In this document: piece after piece, positions 11,270 through 24,030 of the stretch
How the letters are laid out: each line of letters begins with the position of its first letter
Numbering within the stretch: the stretch's first letter is position 1
Assembly: GCA_019022495.1 (NCBI GenBank)
Contig: JAFEKR010000002.1
Location: forward strand, 744,001 to 808,000
From: Epichloe hybrida
Taxonomy: Eukaryota > Ascomycota > Sordariomycetes > Hypocreales > Clavicipitaceae
Reading direction: 5' to 3'
Length of the DNA: 64,000 nt
Translations under genes and position numbers: made by a program
The notes under the pieces: model-generated
Database searches by the model: none
The model's input: only the letters and a program-made list of their open reading frames with translations
What the model was told of the DNA's origin: nothing

Positions 11270-11467
11270 TGTAAGAACAATAGTAGCTAGGCAAGAGGTA
11301 TAGGGGCTCTGGTATATTGACTAAAGCTTGCTAGGTCTAAATGCGTTATGCGTGTAAGTCACTGTCTTATAGCTAGTGGCTTGCTAGTGTTACGTAGACC
11401 TAGCCTTAGGGCTTTACTAGCCTATAAGGCATGTAAGTGCACCTATTATTATAAGTAAGGCCTTATA
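11270..11467 (-). repeat. 3' LTR of Chromovirus-B (198 bp)
   Basis: It aligns with 37499-37696 in the same orientation and equal length. On the minus strand it starts at 11467 as TATAAGGCC (from TGTGAGGCC by RIP) and ends TTCTTACA at 11270. Confidence 0.85.
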
Positions 11468-11928
11468 ATTACCCCCTTACTTATAGCTAGGCTCCTAAAC
11501 AGCTTTTACTAAGTACCCTATAGCTATTCGCTAAGTATTAGCTAAATTAAAATAATAATAAATAATAAATAGCGCTTATATATAAATTTATCTATAACTC
11601 CCTATTATATTATAAACTTTTTCCTTTAGTAAATATAGTTATTCTTCATTAACCTTATTTATACTTTATTTACCTTAACTCTTTAACTCTTAATTTATAT
11701 TCTTTTACTATAAAGCTAAATATAATTTACTTTTATATTTACTTATATATACACTATCTTTAGACTAGGTACCTAGACTTTAAGAAGCACTTACTAATTA
11801 AGATCCTTTTACTAGTAATTATATGTAGTTTCCCCTATTCTTTAGTTAGCGTAATAGCTAAAGGAAAATAATTAAAACGTTACATTTAGTGTAATAAACA
11901 CGGCAATATATGTAAGATAGTAAGTCGC

Positions 11929-12147
11929 TGTAAGGGCTTAGGCTTTGCCTAAGCATTGTTTGTATAGCAGTTAGAGAGGGGAGTGGTAGAAGTAGTTAAG
12001 GTAAGGAAAGGAGGCTTATATAAGTAGCTAAGGGGGGTATAAGGGGGCACTACTAGAGATAGCCTCTTACCCTTTCTCCTTTCTCCTTAAGTCTCTTAAT
12101 ACTATATTAATGCCCTATTATAGTTACCTAGGGGCTAGTTTATAATA
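11929..12147 (+). repeat. 5' LTR of Gypsy-C (219 bp)
   Basis: It starts TGTAAGGGCTTAGGC and ends ...TATAATA (from ...CATAACA). It pairs with 25825-26043. Confidence 0.92.
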
Positions 12148-15100
12148 ATTAAGAGACTTCCTTTAGTTCTTTTTAATAACTACTAAAAGACATAATAGAA
12201 ATACTAATAAATATATTAATAGATATAGTAAACATACTCTAACTATAAGACTAACCTAGCTAGGGGATAATAACTCCCTTATCTAATGCTATAGTACTAC
12301 TAGTAGCTTAATAGGCCTAATTTAAGACGCTTTAACTTATACTTAATAAGTAAATAGTAAAACTTATATACCTTTAATAATAAGTAACTATAAATACTAT
12401 AAGACCCTTAACCTAACTACCTATTATAGCCTAGCCTAATACCCTAATAGTAAACCTTACTTTATCTCTTACCTTTAACCTAGTCTTAACTATACCTAAG
12501 GTAAAATAAAAACCTATCCTTATAGGTAAATTATATAATAGTAATAAGGCCTTATTTACTATATAGAGGTTTCTAATAGAATATAAGCTATAGGTAAATA
12601 AGGACTTTATTAAAACTAATAAGAATAAGTAAATATTTATTTACTAGAACTTATTCTCTAAAGTCTAGTCCTAGGTACCTACTTTCTTTAAATAAGGTAG
12701 TATTTATAATTTTAACCTAGCTAAATTCCTAGAATACCTTAGGTTTATATTCTTTAATTTATATAGGTAAGAGATAGCCCTTATAGAACTTAACTAAATA
12801 AAATAAGGCCTAAGGGAGCTATTTTCTATGTTTTTTATTTACTTTATAAAGAAGCTCTTATTAGTAAGAGAGAATTATTAAGGGGATAATATAAAGCTAG
12901 TAAAGCTTTAATAAGCGCTTAATAAGTATTTAAGAGAAATTAGTATAGGCTAGGGTATTAGCTAAAGTATGTAGTATATAGCTATTATATAGTATTATAA
13001 GATTATAGTTAATATTAAGGCCCTTACTATAGAGGATAAGTACTAGTCCTAATATAAACTATAGCTAGCTAAACCTATACCTTAGACTAATTATAAGGGT
13101 AATACACTAATAACTAAGGTATATATAATAAGGACTTAATTAGGAAAATAAAATAAGCTAGTTAAGAAGGAGAAAGGTCTAAAGCTTACTATAAATATAT
13201 AATAGGCTAAATAAGTATTAGAAGTAAAGTTAGCTAAATGCTATTAGAAGAGATATTACTTATAATATAAATCTAAGGACTACTATATTTAGGAGTATAC
13301 CTTTCTCTTGCCTTACTACCTATAGGTTAATATTAACTTATATAAAGTAAATAAGGAAAGTGTAAATAAGGAGGTAAATATTCCCTCTATAGAAAATAAG
13401 TAGCCCTTAAGTAAAGTCTTATATAGGGGTAAGGAGGCTAACTATATACTATAATATAAAATAACTATTTAAGCTATATAGAGTTAGAGTAAGATATAGT
13501 ATAATATATAGACTTACTACTATTCTTAATTCCTATACTCTTTAATATATATTATTATATTAATATCTAGATTAATTATAGTTATAATTATTATAGTGCT
13601 ATAAGTAAGTTAGTAGTAAAATAGTTTAGCCTAGAGCTTATATAGTTACTAAAGAGAAAGTATATCTAGACTATAGTAAAAATAAAAAGAAGAGAAAAGA
13701 GAGTATAGGAGAATACCTCCTTAATTACCTATATAGTATATACTAGAATAGACATTAATAGCTAGGAGTTATTAGTATATTTATATATTATCCTAGGCCT
13801 TATATAAGATATTATACTTAGGATACTATAGCTAAAACATTATAATATGGTTATTTACGTAGTAAAGTAGTAATTAGTTATTAGAGTAGTAAAGGGCTTA
13901 TATATCTCTAAAGCCTTTGCGTGTAAGGTAAAGACTTTAGTATAAGGGATTATTAAGTCCTTATATACTATAGAAGCGCGCTAGGCACACTATAGAAGGG
14001 ACACTTTTATAATATTTATTACTATAAGCCTTAGGGAGATAATAATAGTACTATAAATTATAGTGCCTAAGACAAAACCTAATAGCCTAGATATATTAAT
14101 ATTACCTAAGGAGTTAGCTAACTTTATAAACCTTTTTAATAAGGCTAGAGCTAATAGCTTACCTCCTTATTAAGGGTCCCTTAATTACTATATATACTTA
14201 TATAAGAATTAGAATAGGTCTAAACTAACGCTCCCTTAGGGACTACTATATAATATGCTAAGGGACTAGCTTCTAGAGGTTAGATACTAGATTATAGACT
14301 TAATAAATAAGGGTTAGATTTATACTAGCTTATTATTAGCTATAGCTCTAGTTTTCCTTATTAAAAAGGCTAATAAGGGTTAGCGTTTTTACGTAAACTA
14401 CCATGCTCTTAATAAGATAATAGCATAGGATTACTATTCTCTCCTATTAATTAAGAAGACACTTTATTTCTTATCCTAGGCACACTAGTTTATAAAGGTA
14501 AATATTTATATAGCGTTTTATAAGCTATAGATTACTAAAGGCTAGGAGCACTTAATAGTGTTTTAAACTAGGTTTAAGCTATTTAAGTAGCTAGTTTACC
14601 CCTTTAGCCTAGCTAGCGCACTAGTAATATTCTAATATTATATTAATAAGTCCTTAGGGAATATATTAAGGGATTTTATTATAGTATACTTAGATAATAT
14701 CTTAGTTTACTTAGAGGGATTAAGGAAAGACTATATAGCTAAGGTTTAGGTAATATTAGGCTACCTAAGGGCTATAGGGTTATACTTAGACCTTAATAAG
14801 TCTATATTTATAGTAAAGGAGGTTTAATACCTAGGATATATTATTATAGTAAGACATTCTATTTATCTAGATCTAGTAAAGGTTATAGCTATTAGGGAAT
14901 AAGTAGCCTTAATAAAACTTTAGGGGGTTTATAGCTTCCTAGGGTTTACTAACTTTTACTATAACTTTATTAGTAACTTTTTAGAACTAGTAGCACTACT
15001 AATATAATTAACTAAGAGAAATATCCCTTTTTAATAAAGGCCTAAAGAGAATAATACCTTTAATAGGTTAAAAGACACCTTTATTATATACCTAATACTA

Positions 15101-16629
15101 GTATAATAGGATCTAAATCTCCTTATAGTAGTAAAAGCTAATTATTTAGGAATAGCTATTAGAGAATACCTTTCCTAATAAGGCTAGGATAGTGTTATAT
15201 ACCTAGTTACTTACTACTTTACTAGCCTTATATCCTTATAAAAGAACTATATAATCTATAATAAGGAATTATTAGCTATTATCTTATACCTTAAGGTATA
15301 GTTAGCTAAGCTATAGGGCATTTCTAGTCTATTTATAATTTATATAGACTATAAGAACTTAAAGTACTTTATAACTCCCTAGTTAATATTAGAATAGTAA
15401 GCTTAATAAGTAAACACACTTACGCTATTTAATTTTTACCTTTAGTATAAACTTAGTATATAAGTATAGTAGCCTAATACTCTTTCTTAAAGGGAATAGG
15501 ACTAGGAAAGGGTAACCTCTAGAATAGAATATATCCTATAACTTATTACTATTATATAACTCTTACTAATACTAGATAAATAGTAGGATAATAATAGTAT
15601 AGCGTTACTACTAGCTAGTAAGGTTCTCTTTACTACTAAATACCTTTAGACCTTATAGGACTAGGCTATTATCTTTAACCCTATATATAGTATCTAATTA
15701 AAGGCTATTTAGAAAGGGGCCTAAAGGTTTTCTATTAAGGCACTTATAAGGGAGTAAGTAGTAAATTATTTTATAAGTGCTTATAAAGTGCTTTAGTTTA
15801 GGGGCTATACCTAAGTCCTAGCTTAGGAGCCTCTTATAATAACCCTAATATAGTAATACTATAATTTACTAGTAGTAAGGCACCTAGGCTATAATACTAT
15901 ATTCTAAATCTTATAATAGTAGTTTTACTAGGATAGGATATTATAAGATATTACTAGGTTTATTTATAACTATTACTACTATAGTAGTTATAAGAGCTAT
16001 TAATATTACTAGGGCTTACTAAAGCCTTTACCTATCTTTAACTAGTTTTAGTTATAAATCTCTATTAACTTTATAATAAACTTACTAGCACTATCCCTAG
16101 AAAAACCATAATACCTAATAGTTATTATAAATTAACTCTCTAAATTTATCTAGCTTAAGGCTATAACTTCTATAGGAGCTAAGGAATATATAAAGAGGTT
16201 TAAAATAGTTTAGTAGTAGTTTAAGGGGTTTCCTTAATTAATTATTATAGATTATAGCTTAGATTAGTTAGGAAAGTTTTAGATAATATTATACTCCTTA
16301 GTTAAGATTAATTAGTTACTTTCTATATTATATTACCTATAAACTAATAGTAGTACTAAGTAAGTAAACTAAGAGGTATAAGTAATACTATATATTATAG
16401 TCTCTTTCTTATAGTTTAACTAGCTAGAATATTTAGTTACTTACTAGCTTATAATTAATAATAGGCTATTTTCTATAATAGGAGTTAGCCTAAATAAGCT
16501 ACTATATAGCTATAATCTAGAGCTAGTCTAGTTATTACTAAATATATTTACTTCTATAATAATACTAAAGGGGTAAGTAATATAGTTTCTTAAGTACCTC
16601 TAGGAGAGTACTTATCTAGTATAAGCTAT

Positions 16630-16918
16630 TGTTAGTTACACCAAGGAACGTTGCACTAGTGCGAAGAGGTTAAATTCAATGAAGTTAATGATAATAATAG
16701 CTAATAACTAAGAGAGAAGAAGAGGGAGAAGGAGAGGAATCTAGCTAGAAGAGAAGGTAAGCGAAAAGGGGGAAAAGTAAGGCTATAGTGCGGTGCCACT
16801 GCTAATAGAGCGAGGTAGCTTATAATGTATCTAATTACATTGCGTGTATCCCTTTAGTAGCTTCACTCTTTAGCTATGGTTAGACTATCTATTATCTAAG
16901 AGTCTAAAGGAAGCCACA
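16630..16918 (-). repeat. 3' LTR of Copia-D (289 bp)
   Basis: Direct copy of 23243-23531. It is more strongly AT-mutated than its partner in the half nearer the interior. Confidence 0.92.
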
Positions 16919-16938
16919 CTAGCACTCTCTCTTTTCTT
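16919..16938 (-). other. Polypurine tract of Copia-D
   Basis: On the minus strand the bases beside the 3' LTR read as a purine-rich stretch (AAAAGAGAGAG...), the plus-strand priming signal. It fixes the orientation of the element. Confidence 0.6.
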
Positions 16939-17139
16939 TGTGACTAAAGGAGCCTAAAAACGCAATAAAAATCGGATTAAAGGAAAGTATATATAAGTGA
17001 ATCCCTTAATAGGAATCCATGGTTCTTATTAGCTATTATAGCTTTAGTCATTCTAATTAACCTAGTTATTATAATCTATACTTACATGCCTATTATATTA
17101 ATCCTCCCCTTTGCCTAACCTTATAGGTCTCTTAACCTA

Positions 17140-20100
17140 TCCTTCCATATAAATTATTAATTCGTTTAAATTAATTAAGGTTAAAAGGGCTAAATTTAGC
17201 GATGCCTTTGTTATTATATTAGCCGGATTATTGCTGCCATTAATCTATCTAACTTCATAGACTTCCCTCCTCTTATATAACTACTAAAGGGCTATAATAT
17301 TAATTATTAGTTACTTCTCTTTTATTATGCCTAGCTTTATAAGGCATTTATATAATAAGAAAGAGTCTATATAAAGAATTATTAGGATCTAAGGTATCTT
17401 TAATTAGTCTATGATTATTTAAAGGGTTATAGATATTGCATACGTAATATTAGCACCTTAAACCATGCTATATAGCTTAGATGCAAGTGCGCTATAGGTT
17501 ACATACTTACTTTTTATAGAGCTATATGTAATAATATTCCCTTTTAAGATAAAGGTGTTATTATCCTTTATTACTTCATTACTAATTATAATAATATATC
17601 TAATCTATAAGCTTAGATCTTTATTATTAGTAAGGGACTTATTTATAAATATAAAGAGCTTTACTTCTTTAAGAGTTAAGGGGATATACTATAATCCCTA
17701 TTACTAATGCTTAATTTATTACTTAAGGCATTTATTAAGTTATAAGATATTATTAGTAAAGGGTTCTTAGTGTTATACAGTAATTAACAGGTTATATAAT
17801 GCCTCTAGTTAATAGACTATTATAATGTAACTTCCTTAGGCTCTTTACTCTATGTAATCTTGCCTTACTATTAGTAATTAAGGGTTAATTTCCTTAATCT
17901 TCTAACTTTAGCCCTTTTAGGTTAGGGTTAGGGAGTTATTAGCGTTCTAGGTTAAGATATAGCTATTAAAGATAAGGGGATTTATAGTTATAAGGCATTA
18001 TTTTTCTTTAGCTATAAACTTTACCTTCTAAAGCTTTTTTTCTTCTTTCTTAAAGAAGTTATTATTACTAAGGCCTAGCGTGTTATCTATTTGCATCCCT
18101 ATAATGCTAAAGAGGTTTTTATTATTTAGGGCTATAATTAGTAAGTAGGGATTATATATTAAGGTTATTATATTAAGATTATCCCTATGGTAGCGAAAAT
18201 ATATTACTTACTAGTAGGTTCTAGCCTTTATAATCCTATAAAGGGGCTTAATTACCTCTATTATTATGCCTTTTAGAAAGAGGTATATAATCTGCTTTAG
18301 TAACTTTATAATAATTAGCCTATTTAGGGTTATTTAGGATTAAACATAAGCTTACGTAATATCTTATAGCTAAAGGTAAATTCCCCTTTGCTTTAATAAT
18401 AAAGTAAGAGCTATAATAATCCATTAGCTTAATCACTATATTATTAGTAATTAGGTTAAGATAGCCTCTTTTCCTCTATTATTATGCCCTTATATAATAA
18501 GGCGCGATTTCTTATATAGTATTTTAGTGCCTTTACCTTTAATCTCTTAGACTATATAAGAATTAAAGATCTAGTAGCCTCTGTGCTTTACTAGGTTAAA
18601 TATTATAAATCTAAACACATTATAAGCTTATAATACATTAATCTTAGCTTAATTAAATTATTTAAAGGGGCTCCCTAGGGTTATAATCTTTCCCTCTTAG
18701 CGGAGTTAAAGGGTAAGGTTTTAGTTAGCCTTTTCTTTTACTATAAGGAATACTATATTTAGCACTTCTCTAGCTATAATCTCCTTAATTAATACTTTCT
18801 CTTAGTCTTTATTAATAAATATAAGGGGCTTTATAAGTTTAATAAGCTCCTTAGGATTTTAAACCTAGGCCCTAGTTACCTTTGCTTTCACTTCCCTAAG
18901 GCTACTAGCTTTATAGCTTCCTATAAGGGTAGCTTTAGCTACCTTAAGGCTTACTATAGGTTCTTTAACTTTATAGCTTCCTATAGAATTACCTTTAGCC
19001 TTAATAGCCTTTATAGGCTTCTCTATACCCTTATTAATAAAGAATTAAACTATAAGGTTTTTCCTTAGCCTCCCTTACTTTCTCTTAACTAGTATCTTTT
19101 TCTTTTTTTTCTTTACCTTATTACCCTTTATAAGTAGCTTATTCCCCTAGGCTCTCTTAGCCCTTTCTTATAATAGGACTATAGTATTAAAAGGGGCTAT
19201 AGTATAGGAAAGGGCTATATTATAGGTAAGGACCTCTAGGCTTAGGTTATACTCCCTAATATCCTAAAGGCTTTACTTATTAGCCCCTATTTACTATAGG
19301 TCCTTATAGTATAGCTTTACTACTATAAAGCAAAACTTAGCTAGGCTATAGGGTATCTTAACTATATAGGTCTCCCTATTAGTAGCTAATAGCTTATAAG
19401 GGCTATGCTATTTGCCTTTTTCTCTTTATATATATATATTAGCTTATAGTAATAGCTAATATATTAGCAATGTGTTAGGGCTATTCTAGGCGCTAAGGGC
19501 CTTATAAACCTACCTCTTAGCTAGGTAATAGTAAACTTTATTAGTTACCTTCTAAATTACTTTAGCTTATTAAATAATAGAGATACTTAGTAATAACTTA
19601 TCTATTATCTATAAGTAAGCTTTAAAGACTAGTAAGGTTAGCATAAGGCTATTAGGGCTTGCTAAGTTATTAATAGCTTTAATAGCTATCTAGAGTTATT
19701 GCTTAGGAGTAATTTCCTTACTAATTAAGTCTATAATAATATTATAAGCCTAGTAAAGAGGTCTATAATATCTCTTAACCTTTCTAATACTATTATAGGC
19801 TTTAATAGGTATCTTATTAATATTAATTTATATTAAGTAAGCATAATGCCTAAATTTAGCTAAGGCAAAGTTATTACTAGCATTATAAATAATCCAGTCT
19901 AGAGGGCCTAGATATATATTAATCTAGCACTCTCTAATTATATCCTAGATATTATAAGCTTTCTGCTTCTTAGAGTTAAGGAATTAGGCCACTTAAAATA
20001 AGGTTACTAAATTAATAATATAAAGGACTAGCTAGCTATTAATTTACATAATATTAATAATAATCTTATAGTTAAAGTTATAGTTATCTTTAAGGGAGAA

Positions 20101-22300
20101 TTTAAACTAGCTAGGGGCTTTTCTATTTATTTAATAATAGTAATAGACTTTAGTGAGCTTCTTAATTATATAATGTTTAATATTATAACTAGCTTATTAA
20201 AGATCTTTATAAGCTATTAAATTAAGGGATAACTAAACCTTTAGTAAAGTTAATAAATCTCTCCTTCTAATAGGTAAAAAGCAGTGGTTTCTCTTACCTT
20301 TAAAAGCCACTAAGGGTAGCCATATTTACGCATAATAGGTATAGTCTTATTATTTTAAATTAACATATTAGTAAGGTTATTAATCTTAACCTTTATTTTA
20401 TTTATATTAGTAAGGGAAAAGAGAAAGGGTGTAATAGTATTAAGGATATAGAAGTTAATTTAGCTAAGCTTTATAAGCATATGGATAACACTACATGTTA
20501 TTGCTAATCTAGCACTAAAGTAAATAACTTCTAGGTTATAGGGTTTAATTATTAATAATAGCATTAATCTTAGTAAGGCTTTAGCTTATGCTAGACTAGT
20601 AGTTAATTAGCCTAAGGCTCCTATATCTAGTATAATTCCTCTAAAGATCTCTTTAAAATAGTGTCCTTTAGAGGTATAATAGATTAAATTATCTTTATTA
20701 GAAGCCTCTTTAAGGTATAGCTCTTACTTAAGTAAGGCATGTTAAAAAGCTTAATTCTTAAGTGTTATAAGGATATTAACGTTATTTATTGTTTATAATC
20801 CTATATAGAAGAATTATATAATACTAAGTTATGCCTTTAATAATAGCTTTTTCTTAATATTATTATTACTATTATCTTAGTCCTAAGTAAAGGCCTTAAG
20901 CTATGTTTCCTAGTCTTTTATTTCCTTTTCCTTATTACTATTATTTCCTTTAAATAAAGCAAGGAATACCTAAAACTTCTTCTCTATAGGAGGTAAATAA
21001 TAGTTCTTACTAGCTTACTACCTCTCTTTCTCTTTCTAATATTTAGTATTAGTATAGTTTAATAACTAGTAGCTACTCTTACTATAGATAAAGTATTACT
21101 TAGGTTATCTAGAGTTACTATAATAACCTCCTCTTCCTTAGTCTCTTTAATTCTATTAGCTATATTAGTAGTCTATAAACATTACCTCTAATAGGTCTTT
21201 ATCTTAATACTAGTAATATTAGTTACTCCTTATATTACTCTTTATAATTATAATTAATTTATAGAGGTTACTAGTAAGGTTCTTAAAGCCTAGCATATAT
21301 ATATACTTCACTACCTAATATTTAGGGATACTAGAGACTATATTTAAGGTTTACTTATAAAGCTCTATATTTACTATATTAGAGGGGTATAGCCCTTTAT
21401 AGACTCTCTTTAAGGTAGTTAATAAAATCTTAAGGCACTTAAGCTTACTCTTATTAGGGTTTTATATAATAATATTTTTAAGGGTTATATTACTTTACTT
21501 ATAGTAATAAAACTATTAATTACTTTCTATTTTAAATTATTAATAGATATTTATAATTATCTCTTTATAAGAGAGGTTCTTACTAGTAAGGTAATTAAGA
21601 AAGTGCTATTTAGTATTTCCTATTAATATAATAGGGAATACTTTACTAAAATATAACTTAAGGAGGTTAATCTAGTTATACTTGCTCTTAAAGAGCGTAA
21701 GTTTTAGTAAGAGAAAGTTATATAGCTTCTTACTATAGTAGTTACTATCCTTATATATCTTTATAAGCTTAGATATTTTCTTTATAATTTATTTATCTAA
21801 AGGGAAGGAATAAGAAAGAAAGGTAAGCTATTAAGGGTTAAACTCCTAATATAATTAAGATTATTATAAGGGTTCTTATAGAGAATATAAAGATTATTCC
21901 TTTTAAGGGTAAGGAATATTAGGGAAATTCTTTAGGGCAGTGGCTTATAGGGGTTATATATAAGGTAGTTTAGGAGATTATAACTTATTTCCTAACTATA
22001 GGGTTATTATTATCTCTTAAAGCATATGTTTAAAGGCTATTAAGATAGGAAGGCCTGCTCCTTAGCTAATATAAATATTATTATCTTATAGGGAGTTTTA
22101 TAGCTCTCTTATAAGCTTATTAGAAGCTCTCCTAAATATGTCTTTTATCTAACCTTTAAAATCTTCTTTAAAGTTCTCCTAAAGGTCTTTTCCTTACTAA
22201 TTTTAATGCTTACTAGTGTAAATAAACCTTATAATCTAATTATTAAGTTTAGGCTATATAGTAGCCTCTAGGTTTAGCTAGGTAAGCTCTTCCTAGTCTC
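17140..22300 (-). pseudogene. Copia-D polyprotein remnant
   Basis: The C-terminal RNase H end is recognisable at 17,140-17,310 on the minus strand. The rest (RT, integrase, protease, gag toward 22 kb) is AT-saturated with many TAA/TAG codons. I infer it from position and length rather than reading each domain. Gag should lie near 20.9-22.3 kb. Confidence 0.6.
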
Positions 22301-22570
22301 TTATAAGTATAAATAAATATAGCTATAGTTACCTTAGTAAACTATTCTTTTCTAGTCTTTTAGAAGCTATTTCTAAAGGCTTTTAGGATATCTTATTATT
22401 AAGGGAAGTAAGGTAAGGAGTCTATCTTATTAATAGTCTAATATTTAATTCTATCCCTTTCTTAAGAAGGGTTTAGTCTTCTTAAATAATTTAAAAAAAA
22501 GCAAATAGTAGTATAATAATAGCGTAATTTCTACGCTTATTAAGAGGGATAGACTAGGTAAATCTAAAAA

Positions 22571-22692
22571 ATAGGCAAAATAGGAAAAATAGGAAAAACA
22601 GGGTAAATAGGATAAACAGGATAAATAGGGTAGGATAAATAGGATAAATAGAATAGGATAAATAAGATAAATAGGATTAACAGGATAAATAG
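22571..22692. repeat. Minisatellite of about 10 bp period in the Copia-D leader
   Basis: Repeated ATAGGATAAA-like units (variants with AACAGG, AATAGG) make about twelve copies between gag and 5' LTR of Copia-D. The repeat creates a 97-codon ORF on the minus strand (22451-22744) that is low-complexity and not a gene. Confidence 0.75.
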
Positions 22693-23242
22693 AGGGAAAT
22701 AACAAAAAACAACGGAAAAAGTATAAAAGAGGGAAAAATAGCAAAAAGAGAGAAAAGCAAGCTATAAAGATAGCGTAAAAGCAGAAATAACTTAATTTTT
22801 AAAACACTAAGGCGTAAAAAGCTATAAAGAGAGAAGAGGGGTTATAAAGAGAGTGTAGAAGGAGGTTATATAGGTTAGCTAGCTTAGCTAAGGATTGTTT
22901 TTAATGTTAGGTTTAAATAAAATGCCTTATAGTAATAGATTTAGTTATTTAGTTAGTTTTCTTGTAATAGATAATAAGATTAATAATTAACTAAATATCC
23001 TAGATAGATATAATAAGGTTATATCCTATAAGCCTAAGGGTTAATAGATTAATCCCTTAGAAGTCTAATAAGCCTATAACTAGGATTCTAGTCTATCTTC
23101 CTTTAGCACACTCTATAGTTATGCCTCTTTACCTAAATAGCCTATCTAGGTTAGCTTAAGAGGTAAGGGGCTGCGTTATCTATAGAAATATCTTTTCTTA
23201 TAATACCTAACTTATCTATAGTTATAGTTAACTACTAATTAG

Positions 23243-23531
23243 TATTAGTTACACTAAGGAACGTTACACTAGTGCAAAGAGGTTAAATTTAATAAAGTTA
23301 ATAATAATAATAGCTAATAACTAAGAGAGAAGAAGAGGGAGAAGGAGAGGAATCTAGCTAGAAGAGAAAGTAGGTAAAAAGGGGGAAAAGTAAGGCTATA
23401 GTGCGGTGCTACTGCTAACGGAGCGGGGTAGCTCGCGATGTATCTAATCGCATTGCGTGCATCCCTTCGGTGGCTCCACTCTTTAGCCACGGTTAGACTA
23501 TCTATTGTCCGAGGGTCCGAAGGAAGCCACA
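23243..23531 (-). repeat. 5' LTR of Copia-D (289 bp)
   Basis: Partner of 16630-16918. Its right half keeps many CpG and CpA sites and looks nearly free of RIP, unlike the other copy. Confidence 0.92.
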
Positions 23532-24030
23532 GCTATAATAGCCTATATATAATAAAGGTAGTAGGATACTATATTTACTTTATATTAGCTAGTAAAATAG
23601 TTTTAGGTTAGAGATAAGGTATAGCTTTTACTTAAAAATATTAAAACTAACTACCCTTTATAAAATCTTAATTAGGTAGTAGTAAAGTATATAGTTATAA
23701 AAGTCCTAATATTACTTATAGTATAGCTTAATATCCTAAGAGGTATTTACCTAGTATTTTATATAGACCTTATTAAATATACTATAAAGAACCCTTTCCT
23801 TAGTTAGAAGCTTTAAGACTTCTATCTAGGACTAGAATAAGTTCTAGTAAAGGGTAATAATAAACTTATTAAGGAATATTAGGTTAAGCAAATCCTAGTG
23901 GCTTAAAATACCTTAGGCTAGGGCAAGAGATATAATATACTTATAAAGTAAGTAAGCTATATATAGCTTATATAGAAACTATTAGAGAATATAGTATAAA
24001 TATAAGCCCTTAATAAGTTTAAGGTAAAAT

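Larger units (their letters stand above)
16630..23531 (-). mobile_element. Copia-D: Ty1/Copia retrotransposon nested in Gypsy-C
   Basis: Two 289-bp LTRs (16630-16918 and 23243-23531) are flanked by the TSD GCTAT (16625-16629 and 23532-23536). Orientation is minus. A polypurine tract (complement of about 16919-16938) touches the left LTR, and the polyprotein C-terminus is read leftward at 17,140-17,310. There KLGIIKEK..., RREVYEVR(W)INGS and NPANIITKAS match the end of fungal Copia RNase H regions (EIRWIxGxxNPADAMTKA). The element is 6,902 bp and RIP-inactivated. Confidence 0.92.
12148..24030 (+). pseudogene. Gypsy-C gag-pol remnant (interrupted by Copia-D)
   Basis: Gag lies at about 12,500-13,350, with a degenerate zinc-knuckle-like Cys segment near 13,240. 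RT lies at about 14,300-14,900 (VYLDNILVYLEG, from the YLDDILVYS box). RNase H is at about 15,030-15,550 and integrase at about 15,630-16,620. The integrase and linker continue after Copia-D at 23,537: KYIVIKVLILL, FLSQKLQDFY, then a chromodomain-like (L)IKQVSYI..LLENI at about 23,920-24,000. Stops are almost only TAA/TAG. The layout (RT-RH-IN-chromodomain) is that of fungal chromoviruses. Confidence 0.85.

Noticed and set aside
22451..22744. 97-codon hydrophobic ORF on the minus strand
   Set aside because: Translation of the 10-bp minisatellite in the Copia-D leader; low complexity.
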